Assembly: GCA_025642065.1 (NCBI GenBank)
Contig: JAODUP010000220.1
Location: 275,001-339,000 of the forward strand
Length of the DNA: 64,000 nt
From: Paralvinella palmiformis
Taxonomy: Eukaryota; Annelida; Polychaeta; Terebellida; Alvinellidae
Direction of reading: 5' to 3'
A model generated the notes under the pieces. It was not told where the DNA came from, searched no databases, and saw only the letters and a program-made list of their open reading frames with translations. Shown one piece after another: positions 59,276 to 64,000 of this stretch; positions within the stretch are counted from its first letter, which is position 1, and every line of letters starts with the position of its first letter. The translations under genes were made by a program, and so were the position numbers.

Positions 59276-62200
59276 AATATTTTGTAAAGAAAACAACATA
59301 AAGGAGAAATAAACTTATGGTATACATAATATGTTAGTATACAATCTTAGGCAATTTAGATATTTCCTTCGACATGTAGGAAAAATTCATGGTTGCTCTT
59401 TCCTTGTTTAATTCTATGATTTTATCTATTTATTATGATGCCAGTTTATATATTGTGTACATTCATACATTATTAGAGCGATCCCTTTACTACAGTACCA
59501 ATCTCATCATTGATTCTCTTTCTTTATACATAAAGGACTGCGCATGTTTTAGATGATTTCTGTGAAGCAGCAGACTCTGTCTACTTCTATGGCTGTCTTT
59601 GGGAGTGTATACTGTCAAATCCTGTCGTCCGCCTGCCAGGTATCAACTATGTCCTCAGACGATACAACCGCAGACAGACAATGGAAGACCAGTTACATCT
59701 CATGGGGTCTAATATCGACTTGCTGGTAAGCGATCGCTTAGAATCCGAATGTGATGGACGGATGGAAAAAGAAATATTGTATACTTTCCAACAGAAGTAT
59801 ACCATCTAATGGAAGTGTGTCTTTTTTTTGTAGTGGAGAATTAAAGCCTGCAGAACTATCAATTGTTAGCATGTCTGTACATGAACCTCTATTTTACAAC
59901 ATCCCATGACAACTGTGACGCAGTATGTGTACTTAAACATTTCCAAATAACTATAAATAAAGTACGTTTAAGAAGTGAATAGTGGCATCTCTCTTATTTC
60001 ACATTTTGTACACTACACAGGTTTTTTTAGAAACCGTTTGGTGCTTGCTCAAAGGAAGATCATATGGAGTCCTTTTAACTAAAGACTGACCAGACTGTTG
60101 GAATCAGCTACCATTCTGCTCTGTGTCATTGTAGAATATTGCTTAATAATCATGTCACAGATTTTCTTATAATTCAGTGGAATACGGGGCCCTTAACCTA
60201 GAAGGACATCCTTCATTCAGAGTTTGTCCTTTATGTTATGTAGGATGAAGAATTCAACTTGGACCACAAAGTATCAGTGTGCTTATTATTATCAAAGGAA
60301 GCTTATAAGCACGGACAAGTAATAGATAAGCTGATATTAAAACAAACCCACTCATCTGATGAGAAACTCATTATTTGGCCTACTGTCATTAGATCTTGTA
60401 ATTCTTGGAGCTTTTCAACATGAGGTGTTTACAATCCAATATCATCGCCTCGTTTAATTTGGCTAGCAAGTGGCATCTCCAAACAAATTAAGGCAAGTCC
60501 GGAAATCCACATATGTCTCTGATTGACATTCATATTATTTACAGCATATTTGATTGCTTCAGTATCATTTGCAAATGTCACCTGCTTCATAACATGTGAA
60601 AGTATTTTGAAATTAACACAAAGAGCCATGAAAGTTGTTTTGAAATCAAAGAAAAAATAGATGATATAAGAAGGAAGTTGTTACCGTTCATGGCAAAATT
60701 TAGAAAAATAGGATTGGTACTGACATAGTTGCTTGTTGTTTTGTACATTCTGTAAAAAAATATGCCTCCCTTAATCACTTTAAAAGTTTAGTGTTTATTG
60801 AGAGGATTGATGAATTTAAAGTTGAAAATGACTATCTGTGAGCTAGTATGCCTTTATAATTAATAATTTAGCTAGCTCATAATTGTTTATGGTTCTGCCA
60901 GAATATTGTCATTAAAAGCTCTTATATAATTTATGTCATTGCAACAGATAATTATATTATCATGAAAGCATAAGTTATTTTGTGCTGTTTTATTTGTGTA
61001 AGTATCCGTTTGGTATGAAGTATGTTTCATGACTGAGGTATTTATGATTTTCTCACAAACTATTCAGTAACCTTGTTTAATTTCTACTGAGTACTGTTAA
61101 TATAGTCTGATCTTTATTTCAGATTGAATCATTGTGTGTATCAGTGCAAGACACAAGTGTTCTTGTACAACGATCAGCATTAGACCTGCTTCTGATTGGC
61201 TTCCCAATGCACAATGGTCAGCTGACGCGACCAGACATGCTGAAAGTGATCACTGCCGCCATCAAAGTTGTACTGAGACGTGACATGTCACTGAATCGTC
61301 GCCTCTATGGCTGGTTACTTGGCACAGACTCTACGGGCAACCCGATCTACCTGACTACAGTCAGCCATGGAGATACCCCAAAACATGGCCATGAACGCAA
61401 GGAAAGCATTAGCACTCAGAGCTCAGAATTCGATTTGGACTACTTCAATACCTACACGAAGGAGCTTTTAATTGTGGCCGTGAAGAACTGTATTGATGAG
61501 AAGAGACCAACTGACTTCTATGGACAGGAGCACACGGCTAATCTGCGTCCATTCCGAATATTGATCAGCCTGCTTGACAAACCAGAAATTGGTTCCAGCA
61601 TTCTTGAGGAGATTCTGTTGGAAATCTTTCGCTATATGTACAAGGAATGCATGGCTGTTACAACACCAGAAATCACACCCGATGAAGACGGGCCAAGTGC
61701 TCTAAAGTTGACCGCCCTCTGTAGTCAAGTAAGACACAAGAAGAGAGAACAGAAAGCCGTAAAAGAAGACAAATCTGTAACGATGGAGATCATTAAGACG
61801 GCTAACTTGCTATTTGGGGCCTTCGAGCCATATTATATTTGGGACTTCATCGGGAGGATGTTTGAGAAAACGTGCACAAATTGTGAAAACACGCGAACAA
61901 ACACACTCGGTGAAGGTGAAATGAGTCTACACGAAATCTGTAATCTGGTTGGTTTTCTCCTGGACAAGATATCATTGGTAAGATTTGTAGACAGCTGATT
62001 TCAAATAATCTGTAGTCCATATTATTTTATATATCTTATTTAAAAATATATATATATCCATACTTATATTGAACTAGTCAGATGATTTTACTTTTCTCTA
62101 TTAATACAGTAGAGTGTATTTAAAAAGGAAGATTTCACAGTTTAGATGAACGATATGTGTTAAGCCACACAGCTTCCTTATTTTCCTCACGTATTTTTAA

Positions 62201-64000
62201 TGTTTTTTGTGTCTCTGGGACATAATCAACTTTGATAACTTTTCATCAAGATCCAGAAGTTCCAGTGTTTATTAGTCAATTAAAGACATAACAATACTTT
62301 CTCTAATCTTCATCACAGTGACTATTCAGGATTAAATAAATTACCTGATAATTGAAAAAACCTAGTAAACAAATGTATGAACAAATGATTATTGAAATAA
62401 TGATTTTTTTAAAGAAATGAATCCCCTTTAAGCTGAATCATCCATTACAAATGTAGCCATAGAAATTTCTTGGTCATAAAAATTATTATTATAATATAAT
62501 ATTGCCCATGGACTATGAGTTTGCCCAACCCGTGTACTAGGTGCACCACTGATGAGCTCGATTCTTTTCGAGGATATTGGTGCAATAGAAGTTTTGTAAT
62601 TATTATTCATTATTGTAATTATAAATTAATTCAGGGGAAACCCTGGACGTATCTGTTCAGAGAATGCTATAAATTTTAATTATTGTTAATGTTGTTATTC
62701 TTTATTTTCATTTAAAGGTATTTCATAGGTTATACTATTTCGTCTATTTATTATTTTAATGTAGTGAATAAGTGATGTCATGTTTGTTATTTAGGAGACA
62801 TATTTAGAGATCCAGACAGAACATCTTCCCGAGTTACTTAGACAGATCACTCTATCACTAATGGCGCACTGTGATCAGCTGGCTGACTCTGAACTGACTG
62901 TCAGCCTAAAGCTCTGCTCAAAGCTTCTGGGTAAGGTGCTGCCATCTATCAACCCAGTCGGAGCCAGCGACATAGACAGTAGTCAGCATGGATCACCGTG
63001 GAAACGGCATCTGTTCTTCCAATCTGAGGCTGATGATGGCCTCAGTGAAAGCGACGTCTTCATCAGCGCTGACAGTGACAGCATCGAAACAAAAGATAAC
63101 GCTTGTACTACATTGGATGATAACAGTCTTCAGTTGTCTAGGCAGCTCAGCAGTTCTAGTAGCAAGCTCGACGAAAACGAGAACAGAGCAGAAGATATCG
63201 TTAACAGAGGACGTTCTGAAACAGGTGATAGCATTCTGACTGACAAATCACAGAGCACCTGTGCAGAAACGATGAGCAAATCTGAAGACACCGAATCATT
63301 CAATGACTTCGTTCAGTATGGCGATGGGTCTTCCAATGTTACACCAATCAAAGTGCTATTTTCTCCAAACAAAATCCAACAAAAACTGGTGTCCGCTGAC
63401 AGAAACACATCGACACTGATGCAGACCTGCGTCTCGTGTTTCCAGAACTTGTTTGCTCGGCTGGTTGGATGTCGCATTGTCAAGGATGCTGATCTTCCCA
63501 CTTCCCTCCTCCAGCAATTGCTACAGCTGCCTGAACTGTCCGATAGATCGATGAAGAACACACGGCATAACTCGCAGACAGACGAACCAAATAATCGAGG
63601 TCTTAAGAAGGTCAAAGTGGGAGAACTCTCAGCAGATGCTTGTGAAGCTTTTTCTAGAGCATGTCAGCTGCTAATTGACTTCTCCTCTTTTCCAATGTAT
63701 TGTACTAATTATCACAAAGTATTACAAAGTTCATTTAAAGCAGGTGAGTATTTTACTCAGAAACAATCAGCCGTAGATAAAATCCCATTTTATGTACAAA
63801 TACGCCTCATTAACTGAAATTTTTAGGGGGGGTAGAGTTATGTAAGTGGTTAATCAGAAATTGAGATAATACATCTGAAATTCAGATGCTGTTACAGTAA
63901 ATCAGTCTGTAAGTGATTATTTCACAATTTCTTTGTTAATGAATGTTATTTACTTGAAAATGTAAATATCTTTGCCCTCAACATTAGCTTTGAGCATAAT
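52456..64000 (+). CDS. DOP1: DOP1 (dopey) gene, 5' part, runs off the right edge
   Basis: Coding exons are 52758-52913 (conserved start ATG at 52767), 57418-57770, 59536-59725, 61123-61977 and 62795-63743. An upstream exon ending at 52575 may extend the N-terminus. Phases agree through all exons. From 52767 they give 831 codons plus one base, the dopey N-terminal domain and part of the following region. Blocks such as [52 protein letters not shown] and [20 protein letters not shown] identify DOP1 clearly. DOP1 proteins are about 2,000-2,500 residues, so most of the gene lies to the right. In yeast and animals they act with MON2 on Golgi/endosome membranes in retrograde traffic; animal DOP1 has also been linked to kinesin-1. 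Vertebrates have two paralogues and this sequence does not tell which it is closer to. Confidence 0.94.
52758..52913 (+). CDS. DOP1: DOP1 exon with the conserved start
   Basis: The acceptor is ccctttcag and the donor aag|gtctgt. From ATG 52767 it encodes 49 residues: [20 protein letters not shown] and then the conserved [15 protein letters not shown] helix. The start corresponds to the N-terminus of vertebrate DOP1A ([11 protein letters not shown]). Confidence 0.93.
53190..53224. repeat. (AT)n microsatellite
   Basis: About 17 AT units in the first DOP1 intron, followed by GGGGGTGACCCCC. Confidence 0.95.
53331..53982 (+). mobile_element. DNA transposon deletion derivative, pogo/Tc1-mariner-like
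   Basis: Flanked by TA at 53329-53330 and 53983-53984. The left end CCGTATATAC...CGCAC and the inverted right end CTGTATATACTCGTGTATAG plus GCCGCACC match, with about 13 bp missing on the left. Inside, a short frame ends [15 protein letters not shown], then [17 protein letters not shown] and a stop at 53894-53896: an acidic tail like the C-termini of pogo-type transposases. The helix-turn-helix and most of the DDE core are absent. Confidence 0.6.
54296..54790 (+). repeat. 42-bp minisatellite, about 12 units, open in three frames
   Basis: Units of 42 bp (CTCCTGCTGTATCGTACATT, AATGAGTCATCAGAAACATC, CA) with few changes, mainly C/T in CTCCTRCT and TATCRTAC. Because 42 is a multiple of three, stop-free frames persist: [14 protein letters not shown] and [14 protein letters not shown] on the plus strand and [14 protein letters not shown] on the minus strand. 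It lies in the 4.5-kb DOP1 intron. I see no splice acceptor that would join it to DOP1 in phase. Confidence 0.95.
55026..55068. repeat. (GT)n microsatellite
   Basis: About 21 GT units in the first long DOP1 intron. Confidence 0.95.
55617..55745 (-). repeat. tRNA-derived SINE, minus copy
   Basis: On the minus strand the head is CGCCTCTATGGCCTAGTGGG then TAAGAGCGTGGC. The body continues to a 3' end whose last ~50 bp (GGTTTTCTCC...ATATGTCATATATTG) also occur at 41951-41999 on the plus strand. It lies in the first long DOP1 intron. Confidence 0.55.
56362..56392. repeat. (GT)n microsatellite
   Basis: About 15 GT units. Confidence 0.95.
56929..57180 (-). mobile_element. Short RT remnant of a non-LTR retrotransposon
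   Basis: The 83-codon minus frame carries [20 protein letters not shown] and then [20 protein letters not shown]. This is the RT pattern "Q-S-A-Y-R-x-x-H-S-T" followed by "L-x-D-L-S-A-A-F-D-x-(I/V)-x-H", with the catalytic-region Asp of the second motif changed (IELMAVFD for LDLSAAFD). Only this piece of the RT is present. Confidence 0.7.
57418..57770 (+). CDS. DOP1: DOP1 exon: dopey N-terminal domain
   Basis: The acceptor is gtattacag and the donor gacag|gtattg, leaving in phase 2. It carries [37 protein letters not shown] and [17 protein letters not shown], all near-invariant dopey segments forming alpha-helical repeats. The intron before it is about 4.5 kb and holds the minisatellite at 54296-54790. 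Confidence 0.96.
59059..59093. repeat. Inverted repeat AGCGCCTTA/TAAGGCGCT
   Basis: Two 9-bp arms with a 17-nt spacer directly after a (TA)n tract. It resembles the short hairpin 3' end of a dispersed repeat, but no second copy is visible in this window. Confidence 0.55.
59235..59273. repeat. (GT)n microsatellite
   Basis: About 19 GT units. Confidence 0.95.
59536..59725 (+). CDS. DOP1: DOP1 exon: dopey N-terminal domain, continued
   Basis: The acceptor is catAAAG|G; the first base completes an Arg codon. The donor is ctg|gtaagc. It encodes 63 further codons including [20 protein letters not shown] and ending MGSNIDLL, as in DOP1. It was identified by frame and homology because the frame is only open for this short stretch. 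Confidence 0.92.
59726..61122 (+). other. DOP1: DOP1 intron, 1.4 kb
   Basis: Bounded by gtaagc and atttcag. AT-rich; no repeat or frame recognised. Confidence 0.8.
61123..61977 (+). CDS. DOP1: DOP1 exon: core of the dopey N-terminal domain
   Basis: The acceptor is tatttcag|ATT and the donor ttg|gtaaga; the exon is 285 codons, phase 0 at both ends. It includes [71 protein letters not shown] and [11 protein letters not shown]. These are the best conserved dopey blocks. Confidence 0.97.
61978..62794 (+). other. DOP1: DOP1 intron, 0.8 kb
   Basis: Bounded by gtaaga and tatttag. AT-rich; nothing else recognised. Confidence 0.85.
62795..63743 (+). CDS. DOP1: DOP1 exon: end of N-terminal domain plus acidic linker
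   Basis: The acceptor is gttatttag|GAG and the donor gcag|gtgagt, leaving in phase 1. It starts with [20 protein letters not shown] and [14 protein letters not shown] Ser/Asp-rich variable linker follows ([13 protein letters not shown]). Near the end, [14 protein letters not shown] matches a conserved DOP1 helix. The next exon lies outside the window. Confidence 0.95.
63744..64000 (+). other. DOP1: Start of the next DOP1 intron, cut by window edge
   Basis: Begins gtgagt. No following exon is seen before position 64000. Confidence 0.8.

Larger units (their letters stand above)
57771..59535 (+). other. DOP1: DOP1 intron, 1.8 kb
   Basis: Bounded by gtattg and ataaag. It holds a three-fold 12-bp ATACATGTATAT repeat near 58431-58462, an inverted AGCGCCTTA/TAAGGCGCT pair at 59059-59093, a C-run and (GT)n at 59235-59273. 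Confidence 0.8.

Overview
This window is animal nuclear DNA: AT-rich, with spliced genes carrying GT-AG introns, dense (AT)n, (GT)n and (CA)n microsatellites, minisatellites, tRNA-derived SINEs and decayed transposons. The gene content (TULP4 and DOP1 orthologues) is metazoan. The repeat and transposon style suggests a marine lophotrochozoan, most likely a mollusc; that is an inference from style only. I see no bacterial-type operon, CRISPR array or plasmid or phage backbone.

Layout. (1) 1-10457 is non-coding and repeat-rich: an upstream intron and/or 5' flank of the first gene, with SINEs, a G-rich array, a 38-bp minisatellite of about 1 kb and the 3' end of a LINE. (2) 10458-23778, plus strand, is the 3' part of a TULP4 (tubby-like protein 4) gene. 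Eight exons encode 950 residues: the last WD40 repeats, a SOCS box and a tubby domain interrupted by a long Ser/Arg-rich insert. The N-terminal WD40 exons lie outside the window. (3) 23779-52336 is intergenic, about 28.5 kb. It holds a P-element/THAP9-type transposase relic (minus), a Ty3-type retroelement fragment, a LINE relic with ORF1, endonuclease and the start of the RT, two hAT relics, and a hAT-like non-autonomous element containing a near-perfect hairpin. (4) 52456-64000 is the 5' end of a DOP1 (dopey) gene on the plus strand. Five exons are visible and the gene runs off the right edge. Its first long intron contains a pogo-like deletion derivative and a 42-bp minisatellite that stays open in three frames.

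The two genes are unrelated in role. TULP4 proteins pair a substrate-binding WD40/tubby region with an Elongin/Cullin-recruiting SOCS box. DOP1 proteins work with MON2 in Golgi-endosome traffic. They lie tail-to-head on one strand and I see no sign of shared regulation.

The least ordinary observations are the in-phase GC-AG intron of TULP4, the lineage-specific 5' exon and uORF of DOP1, the intronic minisatellite open on both strands, the P-element relic that still shows its first two catalytic aspartates, and the hAT-like element with a 31-bp stem. I found no convincing new biological system. Most of the interest is in transposon archaeology and gene structure.
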